Assembly: GCA_945643635.1 (NCBI GenBank)
Contig: CALZFC010000256.1
Location: 2,041,001 to 2,105,000 of the forward strand
Source: Allodiplogaster sudhausi
Lineage: Eukaryota; Nematoda; Chromadorea; Rhabditida; Diplogasteridae
DNA length: 64,000 nucleotides
Direction of reading: 5' to 3'
The translations under genes were made by a program, and so were the position numbers. The stretch's first letter is position 1. The number at the start of each line of letters is the position of its first letter. The notes beneath the pieces were generated by a model. It saw only the letters and a list, made by a program, of their open reading frames with translations. It was not told the origin of the DNA and did no database searches. This document shows positions 34,765 through 46,269 of this stretch, piece after piece.

Positions 34765-35220
34765 TACGAGAAGAGAGAGAAAGAGAGGGAGAGAGAGAGA
34801 AAGAGAGGGAAAGAGAGAGAAAGAGCGAGAGAGAGAGAGACGAGAGAGGAAAGAGACACGAGAGAGGAAAGAGAGGTGAGAGAGGAGATAGAAAGAAATA
34901 GATAACTGTTCGATGAGGGGCAGTTGAAGAGAGTCGGATGCGGTGTGAGCTGGCCAATCTCAGAGCAGGTCGATATGAAAGTGACCTCGGGGACTTGGGC
35001 ACATTGAAAGCCAACCGAATCCTGATATGAGGTGAATGGTACTGTGCATATCGTTGTCATGAGAGACAGAGAGGGGTGCGAGAGCGAAAAAGAGCGAAAG
35101 AGAGAGAGAGATAAAGAAAGAAAAAGTGAGGGATTGAGAGAGAGAGCGAGAGTGGAGATCGAGAGTGTGAGAAAAGAGTAAGTCAGAGCGAGAGAGCGCG
35201 AGAGAGGGAGAACGAGGGCC
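34765..35220. repeat. (GA)n-rich intron blocks of receptor B
   Basis: Two purine blocks, 34765-34895 and 35065-35220, on either side of the ectodomain exon at about 35030-34915 (FQCAQVPEVTF). They correspond to the tracts at 19740 and 20023 in receptor A. Confidence 0.85.
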
Positions 35221-35954
35221 AGGCACCGTATAATTAAACATCGCCGTCTTGCTGTCATCTGTAATAGTGAGAACGCTGGCTAGGCCGTATTCTTTGAGAG
35301 TCGCCTGCACTGCGCATGTCGGCGGGTGGCAGAACTCTGACAAATACTTTTTGTTTTTAGAAAAAATATGTCTTTTTTCAAATAATAGATGAATAGAAAA
35401 CAACAATAAACTGACTCGGCACCATGCAGACAGCGACCGCTCTCGGATAAATGGAGTTGGCTCTCAGATAACTCGCCAATGTCACGTCCTGCAGAACATT
35501 GTTGTTTGGCGAAATACACTTTATTTCCTTACACAAAAACCATTTATATATAATATTTAAAGCAACCTAATTTCCGCGAACCTAATGTTCTTTCGTTATT
35601 TGTAAAGAATGCAGAATTAAAATATTATGAAGTAATTTTAAAAATAGAATAATACATTACTAAGAAGAAATCGCATTTCTCTAACCAATTGAGGTGTCAA
35701 ATTTGATAGATTGATGACTCGAACAGCGCGCGTGCTGCGAAATGCTGCAGTCGAATGCGAGTTGACGTAGAGCGGAGGGAGGCCGCCGTTCGACTCGCGG
35801 CTGATGTTTTAATATATAAATACATTTCAACGAGATATTCCTGGTCATTAGATCGCAGCTTGTCACAAACGATGATTCTTCAATTGTTTTTAATGATATA
35901 TACATAAATGTATTTAATGAAGTTGGATTGGTTTATAAGCAATAACCTCTGTGT

Positions 35955-36790
35955 CGCGAACTTTGATGTCGGGAACTTTGATGACGAGACCTTTGATGTC
36001 GGGGGCGTTGATGTCGGGAGCTTTGATGTCGGGGGCGTTGATGTCGGGAGCTTTGATGTCGGGGGCGTTGATGTCGGGAGCTTTGATGTCGGGGTCGTTG
36101 ATGTCGGGAGCTTTGATGTCGGGGGCGTTGATGTTGGGAGCTTTGATGTCGGGGGCCTTGATGTCGGGAGCTTTGATGTCGGGGGCTTTGATGTCGGGGG
36201 CGTTGATGTTGGGAGCTTTGATGTCGGGGGCGTTGATGTTGGGAGCGTTGATGTCGGGGGCGTTGAAGTCGGGAGCTCTGATGTCGGGGGCGTTGATGTC
36301 GGGAGCTTTGATGTCGGGGGCGTTGATGTCGGGAGCTTTGATGTCGGGGGCGTTGATGTCGGGAGCTTTGATGTCGGGGGCGTTGATGTCGGAAGATTTG
36401 ATGTCGGGGGCGTTGATGTCGGGAGCTTTGAAGTCGGGGGCGTTGATGTCGGGAGCTTTGATGTCGGGGGCGTTGATGTCGGGGGCTTTGATGTCGGGGG
36501 CGTTGATGTCGGGAGCTCTGATGTCGGGGGCTTTGATGTCGGGGGCGTTGATGTCGGGAGCTTTGATGTCGGGGGCGTTGATGTCGGAAGCTTTGATGTC
36601 GGGGGCGTTGATGTCGGGAGCTTTGATGTCGGGGGCGTTGATGTCGAAAGCTTTGATGTCGGGGGCGTTGATGTCGGGAGCTTTGATGTCGGGGGCTTTG
36701 ATGTCGGGGGCGTTGATGTCGGGAGCTCTGATGTCGGGGGCTTTGATATCGGATCGGACGTCGCGACTTTTGATGTCGGGATCGACATCA
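35955..36790 (-). repeat. 30-bp coding minisatellite (Pro-Thr-Ser array)
   Basis: About 27 copies of a 30-bp unit made of two related 15-mers (plus strand TTGATGTCGGGGGCG and TTGATGTCGGGAGCT). On the receptor strand it encodes a repeat of the PTSKLPTSTP type, a mucin-like stalk. The array is also open in two plus-strand frames because the unit is a multiple of three without stops. Receptor A has only single diverged units at the equivalent place (about 22013-22090), so the expansion happened in copy B. Confidence 0.95.
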
Positions 36791-39700
36791 CGATCATTGA
36801 TGTCGTGGCTGCACTGCTTTCCGTTGACAAATTATGAGTTGAGGCAACCTGAGTGCTTTTTAACATATCTGATTTTGAGGTAGTCATTGGTGTAGTTCTA
36901 CGCTCAGATGATGTTCCTTCATCAGTCGATCCACGTGAGCTCATCCTTAAATTGGATGTGCCAGCATCTTCATTCTTCGTGCGCAGATGAATTGAATCAG
37001 AGGTTTTTCTCCAATCGATCGTAGTTTCAGGCGTCGATGGTGCCTTGATCTTATCAGTTGCAGCGGATGAAGAGAATCCATTTCTTCCAGTGGATGCTCT
37101 CGTCTCAGCAATGTCTCTTCTGCCTCTCTGTTCTGTTGCCCTAGCTGAAGCAGTGCTCATAGTAATCGAATCTGTTGTTGATCCAGAAATTGTTCTCGAC
37201 TTGGCTGTGGCTCAGAAATTGTTCTCGACTTGGCTGTGACATCGAGCTGCGGGAGCTCTCGCTCGAGCCAGTTTTGATCGGCGAAAATGTGGAGGTAACT
37301 AAATGTGTCGCTTAAGCGATGTAATTCCATCAATTTTGCCTTTTATGTTTTTCTGTGAAAAAAATATACAAGTACATGCATATATAATTTATTTTGAATA
37401 GTTAAATACATTGAGCGAACCTGGTGTTTTGGAATTTTCATGAAGAGATGAAGCAGAGGACATCATATTGGTGGAGGTTAAGAGAGAGGAAAATTTTGAG
37501 TGAAAATATGAAGCTGAGGACATCAGGTTGATTGAGGACGAGGGAGAGGAATATTTTTCTGTTTTAGTGGGTTGTAGTGTTGAGGCCGTCAATAGTTCAT
37601 CTCGGGCTGTGCTTGTGAATTCTATGGAAGGAAATGTCCTTGGTTCTTCCTCCTGTTTTCAACAAGAAAATTTTTTTCGCATTCGAAAAAGTTTAAATCA
37701 GCAATATTCATAGAGACTAAAGAGTGCTTAATAATTTTATATGTAGTGCTTGAGTTCAAGAGAAACATTCACATTTTCGAATTCTTCATTTTGATGGTCA
37801 AAGGAAACAGCAAAAAATTAGATCGAGCTCTGTATATACAAAAGGAGAGAAGCTGAAGGCGAGAAAGTAACATGTTGGGAATCAGATTGGATTAGATGTG
37901 CCGAACCCTTCTAGCCTCTCGATTTCTCACCCGCTATTTTTAAACGACGGCCCATGAAAAAGCATAACGTGGTGGCTGTCCTAATCTAAGATTTAATTTT
38001 AATTTTAATTTCAAATAGCTGTGACTCTTCCCTTTTTTCACCAGAAAACTTGAATCAAAGAAAAAAAAACACCAAACCGATTCGACAGCAACTCGGCCCC
38101 AGCTGACGCTCCTGTCTTAGTTGCTATCGTTTCTTCTACTTCCTGCTCTCGAGTGGTCGTATAACTGTCAGATTAACGTTTGAGTCAACGTCATGGACTG
38201 CGTATTGGATGTCATCACTGCGGCACCGGAAGAAGAAGAAGAAGCCAGGAAGGTGCTCCCATCTGACCCATCTGAGGAAGACTCAGGAGGATTAACGACG
38301 GTGGAGGATGGAGGTGACTCTTCAGTAAAATTGTCAGTGGTCATTAGGGACGAAGTTGGATTGTCCATTTCAGTTGTCAAGGAACTCTCAGCTGTCCAAT
38401 ATCTACTGGAGATATTGGACGATTCAGCGTCCGACGAGCCAGTAGATGGCGAATCGGCTGACGAAGTTGATGCCGCATTAACTGAAGTTGTCATCTGCAA
38501 CTCCGTGCTTTTCTGTAAGGCTGTGGAGGAACCTTGCGCGGTCAACAATTCGCTTCGAGTCGTAGTTTGCGACGTATCTTTCGCTGAAGTTGTAGTCAAG
38601 TTCGTCGAGAAGGCTTCCGATGAAAGCTCCATTATATTATATACTTGCTCAGTTCTTGCTCGAGCTTGCTACGTCAGTAGTCTCAACCAGTGATGTCACC
38701 GTACTCTGTTCTTCCAAGTCGAATGTAGTCAACCGTGAGGTAGTCCGCTCCGTCACTCTCTCGTTGTTAGGCAGCGGTGTGATTAAGCACTTATCCCAAT
38801 TACGGAATTCTTTTCCCCGTGTGCATTCTTCATCGTACACATCATTACCATAAATGAACGTTTCTCTCGTTGTAACAAGTGAAGACGCAGTTAAGTCCAT
38901 CTCGTTTCTTGTCATATCAGATGTAACTGCCGTTGTGCTTGAGTCTTCCAAGCTGGAGGCAGATGAAAAATCACCATCGGATTCCCCAGCCACGCTGTTG
39001 CTTGGAGCCGCTGTAGAGGTGGACGATTTTGTAGTTTGAAATTCGGACGTGGTTCCACTCGTCTTCTTGGAAGTCGAAGAGACGGCATTGTTGGGCTTCT
39101 CAGACGTCGGCATCTTAGGCACCGCTCCGCGTACCTTTCGGAATAACCCATCAACACTACGCATCTTGCACTGTAAATAATCGATCCTCTGATATATGTT
39201 GATTTAGAATCAGTTGTCGAGACTAAGACGAATGGTGATGAAGCTGAGCTCTCTCTTCTTGTAGTGTAGATAGTCGTCTCACTGACACTTTGAGAGCCTG
39301 TTGACGCGGACGACTTTGCGGTTTCGATTTCGCACGTGGTTCCGCGTGTCTTCTTAGCTGTCGATGAGTTGGCTGTGCTCGGCTTCTTTGACGTCGTCGT
39401 CTTAGACACTATTCCGAGTATGCAATCTATGAAGTGTCTTCCCAATATTCCTTTGCATTTTGTAATGGCGTCGAACTCGCCACGTATAACAGCAGGTGTA
39501 ACTTCCGTCGAGTCTTTGTGTTCCCTCGCGGTCCTTGGTGTCTTTGGTGTTGTCGAGGTGGTGGCTTTGCTTCCAGTCGTTGAAGAGTCCTCAGATTTTA
39601 TGGCGATAGCAGTCGAAGTGGAGTGGCCTTTGTGAAACGGAGGCTTCGAATTCGTTGTCGATTTGGTTGTATCGGCAAGCGCTGTCGTCGTGTCTCGTAG

Positions 39701-40479
39701 CAGCCAGTAGGTGGCATTTTCTTAATGGAAAAAAAAATTACATTATTATTGGACGAATGGCAACACTGTATTTGTGTTGCGAATATGTATTTACTTTGTC
39801 GGAACATACATACATACATACATATTATAAATATTAGCATAATTTTTTACAAGTATTTCAATTATTTTAACATATGCAATTACTTCCCATTTTGTTAATT
39901 ATTATAGTGCTTTTTTGTTATATGTATATATGTGCATTTATGTTTGATGTTTGTTTGAGGGCGCTTAATTCATCAGTTATTTAACTTTACAACTTCAACC
40001 TGATTCCGCAATCTTGTTGAATGTGCTATCTCGCGGAAAGAAAAGGCTGGAGTTCGTTGCTGTCGTGATTAGGGTGTCGTTTGCGGGAATATCGTTCGGT
40101 ATTGCTGCAACAAAATTGTTATAAGAATGACAGCTACGTTAGGGGTAGTAGATGTTAAGCAGCTCTCAGTGCTGCCAAGCAATTGGCAGAAGAGTGGAAA
40201 TTGTACTTAGAATATTCGGCTTCTAACCATGTTTCAAATGCCCTCGTTCTGCGAATGAAAAAGGAGAGAAGAGAACGACCAAGGAGATCAGTCGTATAAG
40301 TCCCATCTCTCTGCAACTGGCCATCTATCACTTTCTGTCTTCCATTTCCATTATAGACTTGTCGGTTAGAAGGTTAGAATTTAATTTCGCATACAATCAA
40401 GATACTTTACAGTAAAATAAGGCTGTCTCGTATGAGTAAGAGTAATGGAGATCGGAAGGGTGTGTAGCTAGATGGTGAC

Positions 40480-40960
40480 AGAAAAGAAGGAGAGATACAC
40501 ACACTAAATGACAACCACAGACATATACATGACGAGAGAGGGAGAAAGAGGAAGGGAACGAGAGTGACACAAGATTGATGGACAGAAAGGGAGAGATAGG
40601 AAGAAAACGAATGAAGAGGGCGACAGTATAACTTCTGCTACCACCCGCTTCAAGATCAGAGATTCGGTGCGATGTTCAGTTTGCCTCGCCTTCTCCTCTC
40701 ACTCTCTCTCTCTCTCTCTCTCTCTCTCACTTCTACTATCTTTCTCTTCGTTACAGAATGAAAACGTCTCGTATTTACTGCATACGTCATTACCTTGAGG
40801 CTTGGCTCTGAAAAGGAAGAAAAAGAAATAAATGCCAAATCGAGAATGGATGAGACCTAGTGAAACTCGTTGCTCCCATGGCTACTACCAAATTCATCAT
40901 AGACTCTGCCCTTCCCACATGACTCTAAAAAATACGGCTTCGAAGTTATAAATACCATTT
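40480..40960 (+). repeat. Dispersed repeat family R, copy 3
   Basis: Carries GGGCGACAGTATAACTTCTG, CCTCGCCTTCTCCTCTC, a (CT)n stretch (40697-40730), CAGAATGAAAACGTCTCGTA, TTTACTGCATACGTCATTAC and TGGATGAGACCTAGTG...TGCTCCCATGGCTAC, in the same order as in the 25.7-26.3 kb copy. Confidence 0.7.
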
Positions 40961-42739
40961 TCTAAAGCGCAACAACAAATTACTATGTCATTATTTCTTT
41001 AAAAAAACAAATACATCTATCAATGAAACGTGAACATGACCAAGAAGAATGTTCTAAAAAAAAAAAGGAACCATATCTAACCAAACTTTAGCCTATCAGA
41101 TCCATCACTTGTATTACGATGGTGTTTTATATGACCTCTTTGCAATACCCTAGAGAGCTTAGACATAATCCAAAGGGTGTCATGTGCCTCATATCTGGTC
41201 CCGAGGGTCCGAGGGTAACCTCCACACTTTGTATGGTGTCTAACATCATTCGAACCGACACGATGAGCTTGTAACAATGGTAGCGAAATCTGCAGGATAG
41301 AAGCAAACGCAAGAGCTCATTGTCACGATACCCAAACTATCAATTTTGATGAAAATTGATACTTTGGAGATAGAAACTATTTAAAAATTTCCCAGATTGC
41401 CAATCGCGAACTAACTCTATGTTGAAAGTGCATAGAGTCATTACCCATAAATCTTTAAACTACGAAAGTCAATAATTAAGGGGTGCCGAAAACTCCTTTT
41501 TAAAGAGTAGCCGAATCCGGGAATTCTTTTTTATTGGAATCAGTTTACTGAGAGACATAGTAACTTTCGAGGAGCAACATCCAGAAATTTCTCCAAAACT
41601 ACCCTTCGTCAGGAGAAAGATAATTTTTGGAAAGCTACACCCGAGATGGAAGGTAAAGTACGTTCAACGAGCAAGCGAACGAGATCTTTGTCTTTTTCAA
41701 GTTCAAAATCAAAACTTAAGGGTCATCATATTTTGAAGAGTATTCTAGAGTTTCTCGAACGCAATGCTTTTGAAGAAATTAAAATTAACGGCATTCTAGA
41801 GGTCGTCGAGTTGCATAGGTGAGCCAATTTTGATTAAAAGAAATCGAAAAAAATTACCATTGAAGCACACAATAGAGCAGTGCTCGAGTCTTACAGAGAG
41901 GCTGTCCTAACATTACGGCTCTGGATAGGCTGCGAGCCTCTTCTTGCCAGACGCATCTGAGAGGCCAAAGAAGAACTCAAAAACGTTGGAGATGCCGTTG
42001 AGGAATTAAAAGTGACATTTAGAGAAAGGAAGAGACAAAGCGAGAGGTGAAGAGAGAGAAAATGATGAGAAGAAAAAGTGAGTGAGATAGAGAGAGACAT
42101 GGAAAGAGTGAAAGAGAGATCAAGTCCGTGGAGTAGATTTCAGTGCTATTTTGAATTTTGAAATCGTCAATGAGAAGGCAACAGTTCTTAAAATGTTTGC
42201 CACGATGCATGGAGAGGAGCTACATAATTGTAAGAAAGGAGGTGAGGTCCCCCTAGCAGAGAAACTGGCCAAATAATTTTAGTCCTGCTAATCTAATCCA
42301 TATTTATCTTTCGGGCTCCATTTTTTTTTTAGCGGCACCATTCCGTGTATTGCTTTCTTGTGTAAAAGTTGATTTTAATGAGAAACAAAATATGCTTTTG
42401 AGAACCACGGTAATTTTTCCCAGCTTCTTCGAGTACTTTCCACTTCTTAATTCAATGATTTGCTCAATGTCTCAAGTAGGCAACTTGAGCCGTAATCTCG
42501 AGAAGTTTGTATGCAAAGAGGGGCCGCCTTGTGCCGATCTTCACATGTCAACCCGCTCGCTTCTTCACGCACAACAATAGGCCGAATATCTCTCCCGCTC
42601 GCCGGAATATCTCTCTATTTATTCTTGTTTTGTTTGATCCGTTCTCTCTTCGGATACTTTCATCCTCGACTCTCTAAATATCTCGGCGCTAGACTGCTTT
42701 CTTTCCCACTTCAACAAGTCTGCCACTGCTTTTGCAAGG

Positions 42740-42751
42740 CTCTCTCCCTCG

Positions 42752-42796
<45 letters not shown>

Positions 42797-42800
42797 CTCC
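42740..42800. repeat. (CT)n microsatellite
   Basis: Polypyrimidine block; another CT-rich stretch follows at 42890-43000. Confidence 0.95.
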
Positions 42801-43016
42801 TTGTCCAACATTCTTCCTCTGAATCCGTTCGTCTTACTGTTTTACCGTTTTTAAATGCGTGTCGCTCCATCTTTCTTCAACCGCTCTCCTTTCTTCTCTC
42901 GCTCCATTTCTTCTAGCTTCTATCTCTCTCTCGCTCTCTTTCTCTCTCTTTTACTATCTCTCTCTCCCTCTCTGACTCTCTCGCTCTCCTTCCCACCCTT
43001 GCTCTTCACTGCGCAG

Positions 43017-43100
43017 GCTTCTCCATTCTTCTATCGGACAGCGCGATGTCAACGGAGCACTCGAATTGCGCATCGCACAGAAGCAGCGAATGAAGAACTA
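43017..43100 (+). CDS. Candidate terminal exon
   Basis: Preceded by a CT-rich tract and an acceptor (ctgcgcag). One plus frame reads IGQRDVNGALELRIAQKQ and reaches a TAG at about 43100, followed at once by a 400-bp GA-rich block. Upstream exons were not found, and minus-strand frames are also partly open. Confidence 0.25.
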
Positions 43101-43101
43101 G

Positions 43102-43500
43102 GAGAGGGAGATAGAGATGAGAGAGACGGTAGAGAAATAGAGAGAGATCAAGGATGGGATGGAGAGGAAAGATGAAGGGAGAGAAAGAGAGGTAGAGAAT
43201 GAAAGACAGACAGAGAGAGAGAGAGACAGAGAGTGAGGGACTTCCCTAGAGAATCTGAGAAACGTACAAAGACTGAGATAGGTAGCCACTGAGGAGGAGA
43301 AATCATACATTTGTGAACAAAGGGAAAACATTCTGGATCGAAAGATGACTGTGACGGCGAACATAGAGAGGTAAAGAGAGTGAAAAAGATGCGAGAGATA
43401 GAGAAAAGAGAGAGAGAAGTGAGTGAGATATACAGAGAGATAGAGAGAGAGAAAGAGAGAATGACAGAGAGAGAGAAAGAGAACGCTCATGCGGACGCTA
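43102..43500. repeat. GA-rich block
   Basis: About 400 bp of imperfect GAGA, the complement of the CT-rich blocks at 42.7-43.0 kb on the other side of the candidate exon. Confidence 0.85.
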
Positions 43501-43874
43501 GTCGTAACCAAAAGCTCCTTACAGTATCTTCGTGATATGGCCACTCTTAATTACATCTAAGTACGCCTTATCCTATTTCATTTGCGACATTTGCTAACAT
43601 TCACTCCCTGCCCCCCCCCTCCTATTAGTTGCAATTTTAAAATCACCCAGATTTCTCCGTGTATTTTTATTTTACGACTGTCTCCAAGTCGTCTTCACAT
43701 GATGAACAATAAGAGAGAACAAATAATGTTCGGAAACATTTGCCATCTCTTCTCCATCGAAATGGCTTCATTTCTTTCTCTTATTCATCGATGACTTTTT
43801 AAACGCAAAATCTTCATTGCAAATAGCCACTCTTTTAACTTCAAAAGATGCAGATAATTCATATTCCTTTGCTA

Positions 43875-44010
43875 CACACAGAGAAGAAAGTTACCGCGCT
43901 GGTAAAAATTACGCGGAACATATTGTTCCGAATTCACTACGGAGCAATATTGTTTCGCCCCGCGAACTTTTAGTTGTTCCATTTAAAAGTTACCAGCGCG
44001 GTAACAAGTG
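43875..44010. mobile_element. Palindromic element, copy 1
   Basis: Begins CACACAGAGAAGAAAGTTAC. Arms GTTACCGCGCTGGTAA (43890-43905) and TTACCAGCGCGGTAAC (43990-44005) are inverted repeats; an inner palindrome GGAACATATTGTTCC is also present. Related to 47640-47815. Confidence 0.7.
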
Positions 44011-44661
44011 AAAGGAACAAATATGCTCCCACCCATGTAACATAAAAGTTCGTTACTACTCGCCCCGGCTAGGCAGCCCACTCGCTTCATCGATTGATTT
44101 TTTTTTGCTTTCTTGCTTGCATATTCCCAATAAGAATTCAGTGTTGCATGTCAATAAAATGTTTCAAATCAGACATGTGTTAAATCCTTTTTAATAAGGT
44201 TAATTCAATGGCAGGAAAACACCGTAAAACCAACAGAAAAATCAACAACAAGGAAGACAACTTGGAACAAATGTAAGTGGCAATGAAAAAAATGAACTCG
44301 TAAAAGTGGGAAAGGCGATTTGAGGAGGGGAATGGTATTCTATTGATAATCTATATGCATAACAGTACGCTGGAATAGCGGTGCCATCTTAAAGCTTGAG
44401 TGGCTTATGGATCGGCGAGAAAACAATCGACAGAACAAAATAAAAGACGATAACATATGGGGAATAGAAAAGACGGAAAAAGGAGCGAGAATTATCACCT
44501 AAACCCTAGCTTTTTAGTTATAGATCACCAAAATAGCCTCTACGAAAGAGATTTCTGACTGAAAAGTTAATACGGCTACACTTTCTCAAACCAGATTGAT
44601 TTGCAGAACAAATAAAGAAAGGATATGGGCAGAAAAATAGTAATTAATTACACACTCCTTC

Positions 44662-44736
44662 CTATTGCTTACGGCCCAGAGCTCGCATCTGCTTCTCCCG
44701 TTCGAACTGCGCGTGGTCTGCCTTGCTGAGGAACTC
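44662..44736 (-). CDS. Orphan terminal exon
   Basis: A clean acceptor (tctctttcag) opens a 24-codon frame, EFLSKADHAQFEREKQM then RALGRKQ and a stop. It lies directly downstream of the third SPCS3 exon but its phase (0) does not match the phase-2 donor of that exon. It may belong to another transcript or to a rearranged SPCS3 end. Confidence 0.4.
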   Translation of the reverse strand, partial: EFLSKADHAQFEREKQMRALGRKQ

Positions 44737-44847
44737 CTGAAAGAGAAGAAAAATAAACTATATGGTAACTTCAAAATGTTGCGCACAAATCACCCTTGAA
44801 AATATATAAAATACAAAGAAGAAATGTATTTTACACAGAAGATATAC

Positions 44848-46269
44848 CAGTACTCGGGTCGCGTCTTGCGTTCGTCGATGACAACGCGCTCGGCACGATG
44901 CACAATCTCGTCCCTGATGACGACCTGGTTGACCTTCTGGAAAAGGAAGGGATACTGTAGGAAGGAGGGGGGCGTGAAATGGATTGAGATCTATAAATAT
45001 AGAAGCGTGCTAAAGAAAGCTATAAAAGTAAACAAAGAGAGCAAATAAATTCTCTAACATATGAGTGGGAATGATATAAACAGTAATCTGAACAAGTAAG
45101 TAAACAAAAGTAGAATTCTAACAAATTAAGTCCAACTAATTGTAATTAAAATCCTCTAACATGAGCGGGCGTCTCATACTCGGCGACGAGATAGAGGAAG
45201 AGCTGCTTGACGTTCCAGTTGAAGGCCTTGGAGACATCGACGGCGAGCGAGAAGTCGAGGTGAGCAACGTCAGCATGGCCACTCTCAGAAGCGTAGTCGG
45301 CGATCTTGCGACTGGAAATGGAGGGGTATTCTAAGGAAAGGGTTACTTAGAGGTACTTAAAGGAAGTAACCGGCGAAGAATTCTACAGTAGCGCTAGAGA
45401 ACGAGTTTGAATGCGCGCGCTCATAAAGTTGCCTGTCACTCGGTCGAGAGAACATGTGAAATAGGTGGGCGGCTCTGACCTACCGTAGCTAATACTCTAC
45501 CCACCAGTTTTCACGTTACAACTGCTCAGAATGTAATGGAAGAAAATCGCTCAAACTTTCTGGATTCATGTTTTAGGCCAAGATGAACATGTATATGAAG
45601 AAAAGAACGTAGGTTAATTATTCCCCGGATACCTCCTTTAAAGAATGGGCACCTAACTAAGGGCAATTAAAGTAGGGGTACTCCACATTGTCACAGAAAA
45701 GTTGTAAAGTAGTGTGGTAGTTTAATTAAGAGTACGAGGAATTTTGAGTAAGGATACTCTAAACTGTACTGAAAAGTATAAGCAATAAGAATGGCAGACG
45801 ATGCAAAGATACCTTGACAGAACCGTCCAATGATTTGAAAGTTCTCTTATATTTTGTTGCTGTTGGTGGGAATCAAGTTCATTTTGATATACGGAAACAG
45901 GGAATAAAAGGGGGGTCCGAAAAAAGACTACCCACTCAATTTCTGAGACCCGAAAATTCAACTTTTTGGCTTACCAACTCAATTTTTTACGAAAAAAAAT
46001 TTAAATTATTGGCTACTCACCCTTTTTTTGAGGCCTTCGGAAGCCTTACGCACCCATTTTGTGGCACCCTCGGACCACCTTTTTCCCCTTTACGGAAACA
46101 AGCAGGAATCGCCACACGAAACGTACACTTTGATCTCGCCGACTTCAATCTTGCCACTCGTCGTGTAATCGAGGAAGACCGTGGAGAAGAAGCAGCCGAG
46201 CGTCACCGCGGTCAGCACCCACAGCATGAGGGCGAAGATGGCGTTGGCACGCGCGCAGATCGAGTGCAT
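44848..46269 (-). CDS. SPCS3: Signal peptidase complex subunit 3, truncated at the C-terminus
   Basis: Exons in order: 46269-46127, 45311-45161, 44936-44848, all joining in phase. The N-terminus has the family's RANAIFALMLWVLTAVTLG membrane anchor, followed by a lumenal part with AFNWNVKQLFLYLVAEYET and VNQVVIRDEIVHRAERVV, which are diagnostic. SPCS3 is the glycosylated, single-pass accessory subunit of the ER signal peptidase. The family is usually about 180 residues; here about 127 residues are accounted for, and the final conserved strand region (the YFFLDDG and NVIPNSG type blocks) is not found downstream. The only candidate end, at 44662-44736, is unrelated and out of phase. Intron 1 holds a 118-bp dispersed repeat at 45365-45481. 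Either a rearranged gene, a pseudogene, or an exon I failed to see. Confidence 0.85.
45365..45481 (-). repeat. 118-bp dispersed repeat, copy 2
   Basis: Reverse complement of 25171-25290, inserted in the first intron of SPCS3. Contains the TACTGTAG/CTACAGTA core common in small foldback-type repeats. Confidence 0.75.

Larger units (their letters stand above)
30055..40104 (-). pseudogene. Adhesion-type 7TM receptor B (paralogue, damaged)
   Basis: Same exon series as receptor A, with third-position differences in matched exons. The first recognised exon is 40104-40000, joining in phase to a long mucin-like exon from 39720. Then come more Ser/Thr-rich exons, a proline-threonine-serine repeat array (36.77-35.95 kb), ectodomain exons (VQATLKEYGLASVLTITDDS at 35.3 kb), an EGF-like exon (YCNGTACVCKPGW, 34.6 kb), TM2 to TM7 (33.2-30.5 kb) and a charged tail ending FDFDPRAKA's counterpart at 30055. 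The TM1 exon is absent; about 560 bp of unrelated sequence (33415-33975) lies in its place. TM2 is intact here, unlike copy A. Without TM1 the topology would be wrong, so I call it a pseudogene, though a secreted or altered product is possible. No signal peptide exon found. Confidence 0.6.
40105..44661. other. Intergenic region with repeats
   Basis: Holds a copy of dispersed repeat family R (40480-40960), a short motif at 41880, CT and GA blocks (42.7-43.5 kb) around an exon-like island, and a palindromic element (43.9 kb). Nothing is recognised at 41060-41870. A 76-codon plus frame at 42350-42580 has no recognised motif. Confidence 0.5.

Noticed and set aside
35908..36883. Plus-strand 309- and 310-codon frames of Val-Asp-Gly or Met-Ser-Gly-Ala repeats
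   Set aside because: They are the other strand of the 30-bp minisatellite; the Pro-Thr-Ser frame on minus continues the mucin exons of receptor B.
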